This document shows positions 21,801-32,377 of a stretch of 64,000 bases of DNA, piece after piece. A program made the translations under genes and the position numbers. Numbering within the stretch: the first letter of the stretch is position 1; every line of letters starts with the position of its first letter. The notes beneath the pieces are model-generated. The model worked only from the letters and a program-made list of their open reading frames with translations. It was not told the origin of the DNA and searched no databases. The stretch is from NCBI RefSeq assembly GCF_041296385.1, contig NC_091013.1:8074001-8138000 (forward strand), written 5' to 3'. The stretch is from Aphelocoma coerulescens (lineage: Eukaryota > Chordata > Aves > Passeriformes > Corvidae).

Positions 21801-24779
21801 CCTGCTGTTCCCCCAGCTGAGGATGGCCACAGGCTCCCTTTCTGCTCCAAGCTCTATGGAAACTGTGAGCTGGCAGATGTGCTCTCACCCCCAGGCAGGG
21901 TACGGATGTGCAAAAGATTAGTCTCTTTTTTACATACATATATATATATGTATGTATATAATAGCAAAGTGAGGCCAGGTGTGCACTAACCTGGGGTGTG
22001 GAGAGGTGATGTAGCTCAAATGAGATATGAAGAAAGGACCTGACCTGTTTCCTTTTTTCCTGTTTGTTCTCCTCCTTCCTCAGTGTGTCCATTGCCCCTA
22101 CTCTGGCAGCCTTGCACCGGAGTGACACCAGCGTTCCCCCGTGCATCCCTCCCCTGCCCCCCTCTCCTCAGGGATCCTCCTGCAGACAGAGAAATCCTCC
22201 CGGGAGGGAAGTGGCAGTACGTAGGTTTGCACAGTGATGCATGAAATGCAATCAGCCCGGCCTTTCCAGGAGCACAGGGAGCATGTGGTGAGGGGGCGCA
22301 GCCTCCCCGGAGAGATCATACCTGAGACGCATTAGAAATGGCTGTGGGGAATTTTTAAACTAGCAATCAAGAGACAGCTTGGAAATCAAAATCAGTGATG
22401 GACAAAGAGGCCAGGGGGAGGCAGGGGCTGCCCCTGCCCCAGAGGTGGACAAATCTGTGTGAGTCACTGTCCTCTTAGCAGTGAGGGACAAGACCCGTGC
22501 TGGAGCGAAGGGTGAAAATTGGCTGGGAGTACCAATGGCTCTGAGATTTCCCAGCTACAAAGGACTGGGCTCCTCTGACCTGCCGGATGACAAACCACTC
22601 ACTTCTCAATTGCCTAAAAAGACCCAGACAATGTGAGAGGGGACTAGGAGGAGGACAGAGGTCAACAAATGTAGCATGTCTCATTTTGGTGCAAGCTTTC
22701 CCTGAGCTTGGGTGGTGGGTGCTCAGCTCTGGGTTTCTGGGAATTAGACGTGGCTTCCAAGAACACTTTGGCTCCCAGACCAAAGACTGCCTGCCCTTCC
22801 CAAATGCACACAGGGAGGGTGTGAAGCATCATGTAAACTGGGTCTGCTGATCCAGAATTGTCTTGCTGGGAAAAGCAAAGTGAGGAAGAAAAAGCCGATT
22901 ATAATGCTGTCAAATTAGCAGAGCTTTACATGACAGGTATGGGAAACACCTGCAATCCCAATCCATACAGTGCAGCATTTTAAGAGTTGGTTATTACAAA
23001 CAGCTCTGCAGGATGCACAGCCCTCCTCTGCCTGCACTCCCCTCTCATCCATGGCCTTTCACTTCCCCCGGCTCTGGGCAGCTCTGGTGCAGTAGCTTGC
23101 ACTGCTCCACACCGGGAGGATCCTACCTTAGTGGCTTTTCCCAGTGCTTATTCACATTTTGGAAGACAGTCAAGTCCTGGAGCTGAATCTGCTCCTGGCA
23201 GTGCTCTAGCCTTGTGGCTAAGGGCGATGCCAGCAGTGAATCTGGCTGGGAATGTCTGCAGTTTCTTCAATAAAAGGGAAGTTAAAAAAATCCCAGCCCG
23301 GCATGGCAGAGTGGAGCTGTGCCCCCTGGCAGTGCCAGCTGCGTGCTGCCTGGAGCAGGCCAGCCAGCACGGTGGACAGATGGTTGCTGCCCATGTTAGC
23401 ATGTTGCTCTTTCGAGGAGGGACTCATGCTTTTCCTCCGTTCACCTCTGCATTTCAAATATCAATTCTCCATCCAGTTCTGTGTTTTCAGCTAGCAGCTT
23501 GCTTGGAAACCTTGGGCTGAAGCAGAGACATCTCTTTCCCCGAGGCCGGGGGTACCATATGGCACACTTCCAGCCTCAGAGACCAAACAGCTTGCTCAGG
23601 CACATGCTGGGGCGTGGGTGTCAGGGAAGGGACTGGGTATCTGTAAGAAGCCTCCCCAGCTCTGCTGCCAGGGGGTTATGACCTTATGCCTCCTTGTCAC
23701 ACTCCACTGAAAACACAGTGGTGCAGGCCGTGGCTCCCCAGACTGGGCTCTCCTGAAGCCATGGGTATGCAGCTCCCTTCTGCTGGACTTGACCTGCCCC
23801 ATGCCAGGGCCCAGGCTCCAGCCTCAGGTTTGAAGTGAGCTGTCTCCCAGTCCAGGTTTGGGAAGCTGTAGAGGAGGGAGGAGAGACTCCTCCTTTGCTC
23901 CTCCTCCCCTCGGGGACACCCCTGCCAGGGCACTCCCTGTCTTTTGCAGTACCGCAGAATGCTTCCTAGCGTCCATCAAGAAATGATGGGATCCTGGCAC
24001 CCACGTTGCAGAGCCAGAGCTGCTCGGAGCTCTGAGCAGCTGCAGAGAACTGCAGCAAGCCTATTTCCCTTCCCTCCTGCTTACACATGCACTCATGGGC
24101 GCTCTGTGGGGCACGGGCAATGACCTCAGAGTAGTGTGGCAGTGGGTGAGGGCACAGCGGGCAGTGCACGGGCAGAGGAGCTGCAAGGCAGCACTGCGGA
24201 GAAATGGGATTAGAATGGAGAAGGGAGGAAGGGAGAAAAGTGATCCTTGTGGTGAGCTTCAGGACTTTGTTTGACGCACATTGGTAAGAAACTAATAAAA
24301 AAGAGTGGCACCTGCAGACCGTGAGTGGAAGCCTGGTGCAAGGGATGAGGACTTGCTCAGGGTTGTGAGGGTTTGGAACCTTTGGCTGGCAGAACCCCCA
24401 GCTGTATTTAGGTGCCATATGGGGTGTTAAGTGCAGTGGCACAGGAGCAGGAGGCTATTTTGCATTCTTCCACCAGTCCTGGGAACGTGAAGCCTGGGCC
24501 TGACCTGGGGACTGCCTGCCTCATGCATCACTGAGATGACAGCAGTTATTTTTTTCTTGACAGGACCCAGAAACCAGGTCACTCTGCATGTAAATCTGTA
24601 ACAAATCTGGCTGGGATTAGGCGGGCCACGGAGAGGTGGCAACAAGCAGCATTCATCAGATGTGCCAGTAGCAAAGGCTCTGCACCACTCACAGGGAAGG
24701 GAGCAGAGGCACATTCTTTCTCGAGCAGGGGGGTTGCTACGCCAGGAGCTGCCATCCTGAGTTGGAGGATTTGGGCCAT
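18801..24779. other. Unique non-coding sequence, no gene seen
   Basis: About 6 kb of balanced to GC-rich sequence without a recognised exon, LINE, LTR or CNE-like block. The only simple repeat is the TA/TATG tract at 21930-21963. Open frames up to about 195 codons occur on both strands with no recognisable domains. Confidence 0.5.
21930..21963. repeat. TA/TATG microsatellite
   Basis: Short self-complementary run of TACATA, TATATA and TATGTA words. It can fold into a hairpin, but is most simply a microsatellite. Confidence 0.9.
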
Positions 24780-25020
24780 GATGGCCTCAGCAGAAACAAA
24801 CGCTGCATTCCAGGGAGGCCATTCCTTGAGAGCAATTAAATAATAATAACATGACAGTAATAAGCAGATCAATCAATCCCTCCATGAGCTGAGGGACCCC
24901 GGGGGGAGGGCTGGGCTTTTCCCAGAGCAAACTAGGGCCAGCTCTTCTCCAATAAACACAAATAATACCAGTAACAAAGCTCAGATCTCCGGCCAAACTT
25001 TGGCTAATGTCACCCGTGCA
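24780..25020. promoter_or_regulatory. Weak candidate conserved non-coding element
   Basis: AT-rich segment with GCAATTAAATAATAATAAC, a TGACAGTAATAAGC word, GATCAATCAATCC and AATAAACACAAATAATACC (forkhead-like). It lies just before the stronger block at 25.2 kb. Regulatory function is only inferred. Confidence 0.28.
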
Positions 25021-25209
25021 GGATGTGGGATGCATGTGGGCTGGAGGGACACAGCTTTAACTTTGCCTGTGCAGTGGACACTATGCTGGGCAAAAGGGAG
25101 AAACAGCAGCATGGCTGCAGCAGGCAGGGGCTCGTGATCTGTTTCCTACTCCTCCCTCCTTCTTGAGGAGGTGAGCACAGGCGCATGGGATGATTACAAG
25201 CCAAATTGA

Positions 25210-25970
25210 GTCTCTCCAGCAGTGTGCCTCCCTGCTCCAAACTAATCAACCGAACCTTTAAGGGTTAAAGAATAGCAGCACTTGTCTCCATGGGCATTGC
25301 AGGACCTATTTAAAAATGTCGACCCCTTTGGCTCAGTCGCTGAGGGAATTTTTCAGCTGAAAATGCCAGGGCTCTGGGAACTGTTAAACCCCACAAACCC
25401 TAGATTGCTTTTATGCCTGCCCCAGGCTGCAGCCTCGGATCTTTTCTTTTCCCCTCTGCAAACTGCTGGGTAATGAACCCTTGTGGCATGCCAGCTCACC
25501 TCCCCTTCTCCCAGCTGGCAGCCCAGCTCCACAGCAATGCCCTTTTGTTCCACCGGTGCTGAGATCTGCAAACTCATTGCTAATTACTGCATCTGGGGCT
25601 TCCAGCTCCAGCGACGACGCCAGAATTTCTTCGGGCTCCTGATGGCCAAAGTTCATCCCCCTGCTTATTTCCTTACCAAAGACCATTATCTCTCATTTAC
25701 ATCTAAACTAGTTTTTTATACCAGTTTAAACGCTGCCCCTCCCCCTATAATCTCAATGCAAATGAATTAAAAGTTCATTCTTCCGATGCTCAAATCCTGC
25801 GCACTTTCTTTTTCACTTCTTATTTAAATCACACACTGTTTTGAACTAAACCTTTTATTTCCTCCCAATTATTATTTCTGGTGTGTTTTCCAGAGCCTTA
25901 CAACACGGCATCTGATTATACACAAAGCTTCAGAATAAAGCCCTGCTTTTTCCCTTCATTAAGGACACAA
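25210..25970. promoter_or_regulatory. Candidate conserved non-coding element, long
   Basis: About 750 bp with many AT-rich words: CTAATCAACC, GACCTATTTAAAAATG, CATTGCTAATTACTGC, CATTTACATC, an octamer-type ATGCAAAT followed by GAATTAA at 25756-25770, TCCCAATTATTATTTC and CTGATTATACAC. Sequence between them retains CpGs. No transposon similarity. The concentration of POU and homeodomain words supports an enhancer reading, by inference. Confidence 0.42.
25756..25770 (+). promoter_or_regulatory. Octamer plus homeodomain composite site
   Basis: ATGCAAAT (perfect POU octamer) runs directly into GAATTAA, an ATTA-type homeodomain core. Composite POU and homeodomain arrangements are common in developmental enhancers (established); occupancy here is unknown. 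Confidence 0.38.
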
Positions 25971-26399
25971 AGGATTCCTGTGTGAGCCAAGCAGCACTTT
26001 GGACACTAACACAGCTTTACACCCCAAATCACATCCTGGCTCTCTGCAGAGCAGATTGGGGAGTGGATCCCAGCCCCTCCTTGCTGCCAGCATCCTTTGC
26101 AGGCTGCAGCCAGCTCCTTCCCTCCTTGGAATGAACATCTGATTAAGCTGTGCCAGCATGTTCACCCACAAACTCCCGTCCTCTGGCTCTTCCTACATCA
26201 CAACCGGGTGTGTTTGCCGGCTAATCCTGCCTGCTTGGATCTCCTCTGTTTGCCTCCGTGTTAGGGGTCCAGAAGCTTGGTGGGTCCACACAAGATTTCG
26301 CTGTTGCTGACCATAGTCACATATAAAACCTAACCTATAAACCTCACGGCCCTTCCTGAAGCCTAGAATTAATAAACTTTGGGCCAAGTGGTGAGACCA

Positions 26400-26770
26400 A
26401 GGACATGAAGGCAGGCAGTGGCAGGACGTCTCGTAACCCCCACAGGTAGTCACCACATCCCTCCTGGATCTGAGCTCTTGTCATCTGGAAACTGCCTGAA
26501 TCAAACCAGCAGCACAGGAAACCACCCTGTTTGCAGCACGTTTCCCTTATTTAACATCATCACGCAGAAAGGAATAATGTATGCCATGTTTACCAAGCGA
26601 AGAGGGGAGAGCTTTCTATCAAAACGATGCATTACTGAGCTGATTAGCTGCACAAGAAGTCTCTCTAAGCAAATGGGTTTTATCTTGTTGAATATACCAG
26701 CATTTTAAAAATAAACTATTCATTCCTATCAAGTTTTAAAAATACTTCTGACTGGCGGTCACCTGGAGCT
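26400..26770. promoter_or_regulatory. Weak candidate conserved non-coding element
   Basis: Holds GCTGATTAGCTGC, GCATTTTAAAAATAAAC and AAGTTTTAAAAATAC words. Composition is more AT-rich than its left flank. No repeat recognised. Evidence is limited to motif content. Confidence 0.28.
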
Positions 26771-26983
26771 GACAAACATTTAGAACCATGGGGGTTCAGG
26801 ACAGATTTCACAAGCAGTTCATGGGATGTGAGAAGCAATTTGCCAAATGGACAAAGGATGGGAGTTGGATCACTGGTTTCTGCCAAAGAGAGACTTCTTT
26901 CAATATAGCAAGATTGTGTCTCACAGGCTTTGCATGGGTCTGTAAGGTGAGGATACTAGACCTGCAGCTCTGATATCGTACCA

Positions 26984-27105
26984 CACTTCTCCTCTGGGAC
27001 CTTGGGCAATTCAGGTTATACTTGTCCCTCTTAAACTCTCTATCTGTAGAACTGAGATATTGCTGCCTGCAGTAAATATCTGCAAAGTGCCTGCATGTGA
27101 GGGTT
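26984..27105 (+). mobile_element. MIR-like ancient SINE fragment
   Basis: Reads like a degraded sense MIR: GGGACCTTGGGCAATTCA, then a CTC-rich spacer, CTATCTGTAGAACTGAGA (compare the MIR word for CATCTGTAAAATGGG), and GCAAAGTGCCTGCATG near the end. Three blocks in the right order and spacing support the call; sequence is heavily diverged. Confidence 0.5.
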
Positions 27106-28330
27106 ATTGCTGCCAAATACCTGTGCAGCTTTCACCTCTGTTGCGCTGAGAAGCCAGCCCGTATGAACGATCCTCTGTCTGGTAGAGTGGGAATCTCATG
27201 GTATGGGAGTGAACATGGGCTGAGAAACGTGAGGAAAGCCAGAGCTGCTCCATACCAGGATTTTTTTCTTCATTAAACATTCAAAATCTGATGTAATTAG
27301 GTACTCTGGCCACTGTAAGCTTGCCTTCAGCTTAGAAACAGCCTGGCCAGGCCATGTGCTTCCTTGAGAGCCAAGCTGCCTTTCCGACCTGCTGAGGAGC
27401 AATGCCTATGTCCCAAATGCCAGGCCAGCCACTTCTTCTATCACACCAAAAGTAAAATTAACATCTGAATCCTATCGATCCAGGTCAGCCAGACCCCTGA
27501 AGAATATACAGCACCAGAGAGGTCACGAAACACCACAAGAGCCATGAACAAAACCACTAATTGGCTTCTTTTCAGCCACATCCCTGTGCCACCAGGCTTG
27601 CCCTTCTCAAGCCACCCTATGCTGCCTCCGGACTGCTGAGACCCAGCCTATTTTTGCAGGGCCAGAACAGTTAATGATACTTTGTGTTACTGATTCTGTA
27701 ATTCATATTGTTTGTGCTGGCAGGGAGTTCCCCATGACATTTTATCTCAGCCAGTCTCCTCTGGCTGTTTGAAATATTTGGAATTATTATTTCTGGCTCA
27801 TGGGTCCACCCTAGGTTGTGGCAGGATTATTCCTGGGTTGTGCACAAGCACATGGCCACCCTCCCCAGTGCCATTGGTCTGGAATAGATAAGACATACAA
27901 GACATGTAGGACATACCAGGGATATGGCTTGGGGGTGTGCAAAGTTTATGGTAGATTAGGAACAGAAAAATTAAGGCAAATGGGCCTTAAGGCGTTATCC
28001 TGGCTGTTCCTGGTGCCACAGAAAGGGGTACGGGACTGGGGGAGTGGAGGGCCCATGGTAGGGAAGCTGGGCGGGCAGGAGAAACAAGCAAAGGGACACA
28101 GCAATGCCGGGGGGCTGGTGTGGGGTCTGAGTGTGCTCTGTGGGGCAGAGCTGAGGGTTTGATCTGCAGCTGGGGCCAGAGTGTGATTTGGAGAGAGGTG
28201 CCTGTGTGTGTGTGTGTGTGTGAACCTGGGGGCTCCCACCAGTACGGGGACACAGGGGCTGAGGGGCATCCCCTGCTCGGCTGCGTGTGTTGCGGCGGCT
28301 CTGCTGGCAGCTGCTCCCCTCAATCAGCTG
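27106..28330. other. Unique non-coding sequence, no gene seen
   Basis: Balanced sequence to about 27.9 kb, then GC-richer. It includes three loosely repeated GACAT(A/G) words around 27886-27916 and the GT run listed separately. No exon or transposon recognised. Confidence 0.5.
28204..28222 (+). repeat. (GT)n microsatellite
   Basis: About nine to ten uninterrupted GT dinucleotides within GC-rich unique sequence. Confidence 0.93.
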
Positions 28331-28339
28331 TGTGTATTC

Positions 28340-28600
28340 ATCAGCGCCGCGCACGCCGGCCCCTGGAGCTGCAAGGCGTATCTCAAACGGCGCATTTTAA
28401 ACTCTGCTTTTAATCCCACCATCCTGCGCATTTAAGCCTGAGCTGCCTTGCATTTGAACCTCTGCACATGCCTTCTGCAGCAGCCCCCAACCCACAGCCC
28501 ACTCTCGAGAAAAACTAATTAAAGCTGCCTGACAGGCTGCTAAATATTAAGAGCCCAATAACAGTGCAGACACAGGGACATCATCATCTGAATGACAAAA
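28340..28600. promoter_or_regulatory. Candidate conserved non-coding element
   Basis: CpG-retaining sequence with GGCGCATTTTAAAC, GCTTTTAATCCC, GCGCATTTAAGCC, AAACTAATTAAAGC and GCTAAATATTAAG words. The mix of CpG retention and TAAT words is similar to the other candidates. Inference only. Confidence 0.35.
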
Positions 28601-28649
28601 GCCGGTAGCCAGTGGCTGCTGATAGGCAGAGGGGCCGGGCAGGCTCAGC

Positions 28650-28930
28650 AGAGACATCCCACCGCCCTGGGAACACCCTCCGCGGAGAGCGCTCCGGCGC
28701 TTCCCGCTGCCCATCCCACGCGTTTCACGAAGGCCGGGCTCAGGCCGGGCTCAGGCCGGGCTCGCTGCCGATTCACGTCACGTAAAGGCGGCAGGGCCAG
28801 CTGGCCGACGTGGGCTGCGGGGTCCTGACCCTCATTTCTGCCCTTCCTCCAAATATTCTGCAATTACACGTCGGTTTCTCGGCGGGGAGAAAAGCAAACA
28901 CGCCGCGAACGCCGGCGCGCCGTGGTTGTT
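28650..28930. other. CpG-rich block
   Basis: GC-rich stretch with many CpGs (CCTCCGCGGAGAGCGC, GAACGCCGGCGCGCCG and similar). It contains a three-copy 11-bp tandem repeat. Could be a small CpG island or an orphan island marking a regulatory element. No exon is evident. Confidence 0.4.
28731..28763 (+). repeat. Three exact copies of 11-bp AGGCCGGGCTC
   Basis: Three head-to-tail identical units. Exact identity suggests recent expansion or slippage inside the CpG-rich block. Confidence 0.95.
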
Positions 28931-29099
28931 TGCTCTCAGCGGCTGTGGCACAGGTTGCTGCTAAAGAAGAAAGTGGGTGACGGGCAGAGCTGGTGTTTTG
29001 GGGTTTTTCATGTCATGGAAAGGCCAAGAAGCCCTCCAGGATGACTAGCCATAGGCACAGGTTCCCGCTAGTGTGAATAAAACCCGAACAAAACAATAG

Positions 29100-29560
29100 G
29101 CCAGGTAAAAAGGAATTAGAAGGTGAAAAAGAGAATTTGAAATTCAGTTACATCACACCTCTCTCTGAAAATTTCGTTCCTGCAATTGTTCTGAGTAACA
29201 CGTATGATTACTCTAGCTGAAAGAAATGATAAAAAGCATTTAGTTTTCTCAGCTCGTTTGCTTTCTACATCTGGCAGTGTTTTGTGTGCAGGCAGTCTCA
29301 CCGTGTTCTCGAGGTAGAGTGCTTGGAAATGGAAGCCGAGGAATAAAAGTGCAAGATGTTTTTTTTTAAACTGTTTTGCAAACGCTTCTGCTTCTAACGA
29401 CCAAAAATGAGCTAAAGCCCTTGGCAAAATATGATATGACAATAAATAACATAGCAGTTTGCAGTGCTATTGTAATGGTGAGGAAACCTCCACGCTCCTT
29501 ATTTAATATCCAGATACTACATTGCAGTACAGCAGAGCAGAATGTGCTGGCAATAACTTC
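29100..29560. promoter_or_regulatory. Candidate conserved non-coding element
   Basis: AT-leaning sequence with GAAATTCAGTTACATC, CGTATGATTACTC, GAAATGATAAAAAGC, GATATGACAATAAATAAC and GCTATTGTAATGG words. No repeat seen and no coherent frame. Enhancer reading is inferred. Confidence 0.35.
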
Positions 29561-31560
29561 CCCAAAGAAAAACTGCCCTTTGATCCATTGCTGTCCCCAG
29601 CTGTGCTTTCCCCAAGAGGCTGGAATGGAGATGGGTTTGCCTTGAGTACTTCCATGGTGATTGCCACCTGTGCAGCTCCTCAAAGCCTGAAGTCTTCCAG
29701 GGGAAGGGGCATTAAATGAGCCGGGCAGCAGTTCACTCTCCTGATCTGAGCAGATGTTGGGGAGATCCTCTGTGATTTAGGGACCTAATGGTATGGTCTG
29801 CAGTGAGCAGGGTGCTCTGAAAGAACCTCAGACCCAGTGCACAGCAAACTTACACATGGGATATGCCAGGCTGTGCATTGGCACTTACAGCACAGAGGCT
29901 GCTGGATGAGGATGTCATGACTCTGGGGTGATGTGTGGGTTCAGAGCTGTGGTTCTCACCTGGGTAGTCTCACAGGAGTTCAGCTCAGTTTGCTGATGCC
30001 CCAACAGCAATGGAAGAGGGAGGATGAACACATGTGGAGTGAACACATGCAGCTGGGGCACTTCAGAATCAGACGGATATGGCCCTCTCAGAGTCCTGTC
30101 CTCCTCATCTTTCTCTTTGTGGCAAGGCACAGACAACAGAGCCATAAAGGACTCTGCAATTTGAAATGGCCCATAAGCATTTTGGTGTAATGAAGTCAAG
30201 AGTTGGGGGGAATTATTTTTCACACTGGTGAAAAAAAATAATAAAAAAAACCTGCTGGGGAAAATTCAGGTGACATTTATCTGGCCTTTAATGAGCAGGT
30301 GTGCAAGATCACAGCTCCAGTCCAAACTGGAGGTCCTCTTATCTGATGCACTCTCCCTCTTGAACACACCTGTAACCAAAGTCCCATCCCTTATCTGGTC
30401 ACCCCTTTCTCTGGTGAAGCTGAGGTGTTGATGAAAGCAGGACAAAACTGCTCGGGCCATTTGCCATGTGCATTCTCTGCATACCCCACACATCTCTATT
30501 AGTGCCCCCAACCATGTACCAGCAGCACTGGGGGCTTAGCACACTAGTGTTTGTTTAACCCATCCTGGCTAAATGATCATGATGCTCCCTGCATATTATC
30601 CAGGGACTGTTTACCATCACCCTTTCCTCTCCTGATCCCACTGGATGGGAAGGCAGGAAAAAGGGCAGGTCCCAGGGACAGGGCTCCTGCTCTCCAGTCA
30701 CCCCCAGGTCAGGGGGTGTTGGCAGCCCTGCACAGTCCCCAGTGCCTGCAGATCACGCATCATTCGGAGCTCTGGGATGAAGCCCAGTGTGCTGACTCTG
30801 GCTTGCTTAGAAATTTTTGAATAAAATGACTTTTCCATGAGACAGTGCAAACTCATCAGATCTGATTTGTTCCCCAGAAGAACAGCAGCTGCTATAAACT
30901 TTCACCAAGAAAAGGATGGAATTTCTGCTTAAAGCCAGAGCTGGAGGAAGATATAACATCGGGTCTGCCTGGCCAGTAGCCAAATGATTAGGACAAAGAA
31001 AAGACTGAGTACAAGTCTTTTAGCTGACCAGAGCTTGCACTGGAACCTGGGTCTCCAACACAGTCAGTGGGTGGTAACTCTCCAAGAACCGTGATGTGGA
31101 ATGGGGAAGGCAAAAGAAAGCAAGACATGCTGCGAAAACAAAAGCAAAAAAACCGCCCAAACACAACCCTGAAAACACCCACACCTGCAAAAACCCTCCC
31201 ACAACAGAGACAAGAGGGAAGCTGCCATCAGCCAGGGAAAATTTCCAGCTACGAGCCTGCTCTCAGCTATCCTTATGCTGAACTGCTAAGCTAAAACCCC
31301 CAAGGGCATCTCCAACGTCTCCTTTTCTCTTCCTCCTCCTTTGAATACATACATGGTATTCAAACACCATACATACATACATACATACATAAGCTGTAAT
31401 ACCCAGGACGTATTCAAAGTATTTTACATACCAGCTACTGTTTCTGTTAAACCTTCTGGGCTTTGTGCAGTGCCTGCAAGAACATCTGCAACCAAGTGGA
31501 GATTTAACAAAAACCCTCTTCGTATAAAAGTTTGAGTCATGGAACCAAATTGTGTTCCAC
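29561..31560. other. Unique non-coding sequence, no gene seen
   Basis: Balanced sequence, AT-richer at 30.2 kb where short A runs occur. A tetranucleotide repeat is listed separately. No gene or transposon recognised. Confidence 0.5.
31369..31391 (+). repeat. (ATAC)n tetranucleotide repeat
   Basis: Five to six ATAC units in tandem. Confidence 0.93.
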
Positions 31561-31604
31561 ACAGGGGCACAAAAATGGTACAAAAATTAAGATATTAATT
31601 TTAA

Positions 31605-31705
31605 TGTGATCTTAAGCATTGGTCCCAATTAGGCATATGCCCAAGTCCCATTGGAATTAAGCACATCATTTCTTTGCTGAACAGGGAAGGCTGCTGAATC
31701 AGGAC
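31605..31705. mobile_element. Decayed ancient amniote interspersed repeat
   Basis: Contains words typical of an old repeat seen across birds, turtles and crocodilians: CTTAAGCATTGGTCCCAATT, GTCCCATTGGAATTAAGCAC, and TTTGCTGAACAGG with GCTGAATCAGGAC. These match, with substitutions, a family with stretches such as AAGTCCCATTG and TTAAGCAC. I cannot name the family with certainty, and orientation is unclear. Confidence 0.45.
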
Positions 31706-31984
31706 TCCAGACTGTAAAATTGCTCAATTGCCTTCAAATTTCTGGGGAAAAAAAATAGTGTGCTCTGAAAGCAATCACAAAATACATTTGGTATTCAAAG
31801 AGTATAAGTGAGTGCAGGGTTTATAATTAAATCCTTATCTACGAAGCTGCTACTGAGTGACTGTACATTCTGGGTAATTTTTAATGGCCTGAAACTCAAA
31901 AACCAGCATAACTGATTTTTTTTCACTTTTTTTTTTTTTGCAGAAGACACAGCTAGTTAGCTATAATTCTGCAACAAATCCATT
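31706..31984. other. AT-rich unique sequence with T-rich tract
   Basis: AT-rich sequence between two repeat remnants, with an impure T run at about 31916-31940. It could be the unrecognisable middle of one older repeat insertion. No gene. Confidence 0.45.
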
Positions 31985-32065
31985 ACTTCAAAACAAGTCC
32001 CTGATCCTGCAAGCCTGAATGCACTTACTTTTAACGATGCAAGAGTACCAAGGGGAGTCATGGCA
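31985..32065. mobile_element. Decayed ancient repeat, second piece
   Basis: Contains GTCCCTGATCCTGCAAGCC followed by GCACTTACTTTTAACGATGC. This resembles the CCTGATCCTGCAA and CTTAACTTTAAGCA portions of the same old amniote repeat family as the piece at 31.6 kb. The two may derive from one insertion. Confidence 0.45.
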
Positions 32066-32357
32066 GAAGCTACCAGTGTTAATATGGAGCAGCATGCAAG
32101 ATATAGAATTAAAAATGTATAAATATCTACAAATAAATAAAAATAGGGGTGGGGTTGAGCCCTGAAACGTGCACTGGAGCTCTAGCCCTCATTTTCAGCC
32201 CCTCAGCTGCTTCTGCCCAGGGCCTGGGAGAAAGCCCATGACAAGGTGACATGTGTGACTCTGGGAGAGACAGCAGCAGCAACCAGCCTCAGGAGGGCTA
32301 AAACTTCTTTCGCTCTCTTTAATTATGCCACATTTTTTTGGAAATAGTTTCTCAACT

Positions 32358-32377
32358 CTTTTCACCTGGGTGAAAAG
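32358..32377. repeat. Inverted repeat, 9-bp arms, E-box centre
   Basis: CTTTTCACC and GGTGAAAAG arms separated by TG. The centre reads CACCTG on one strand, an E-box bound by ZEB, SNAI and bHLH factors (established). The arms are perfect. Could be a binding site or chance. Confidence 0.8.
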
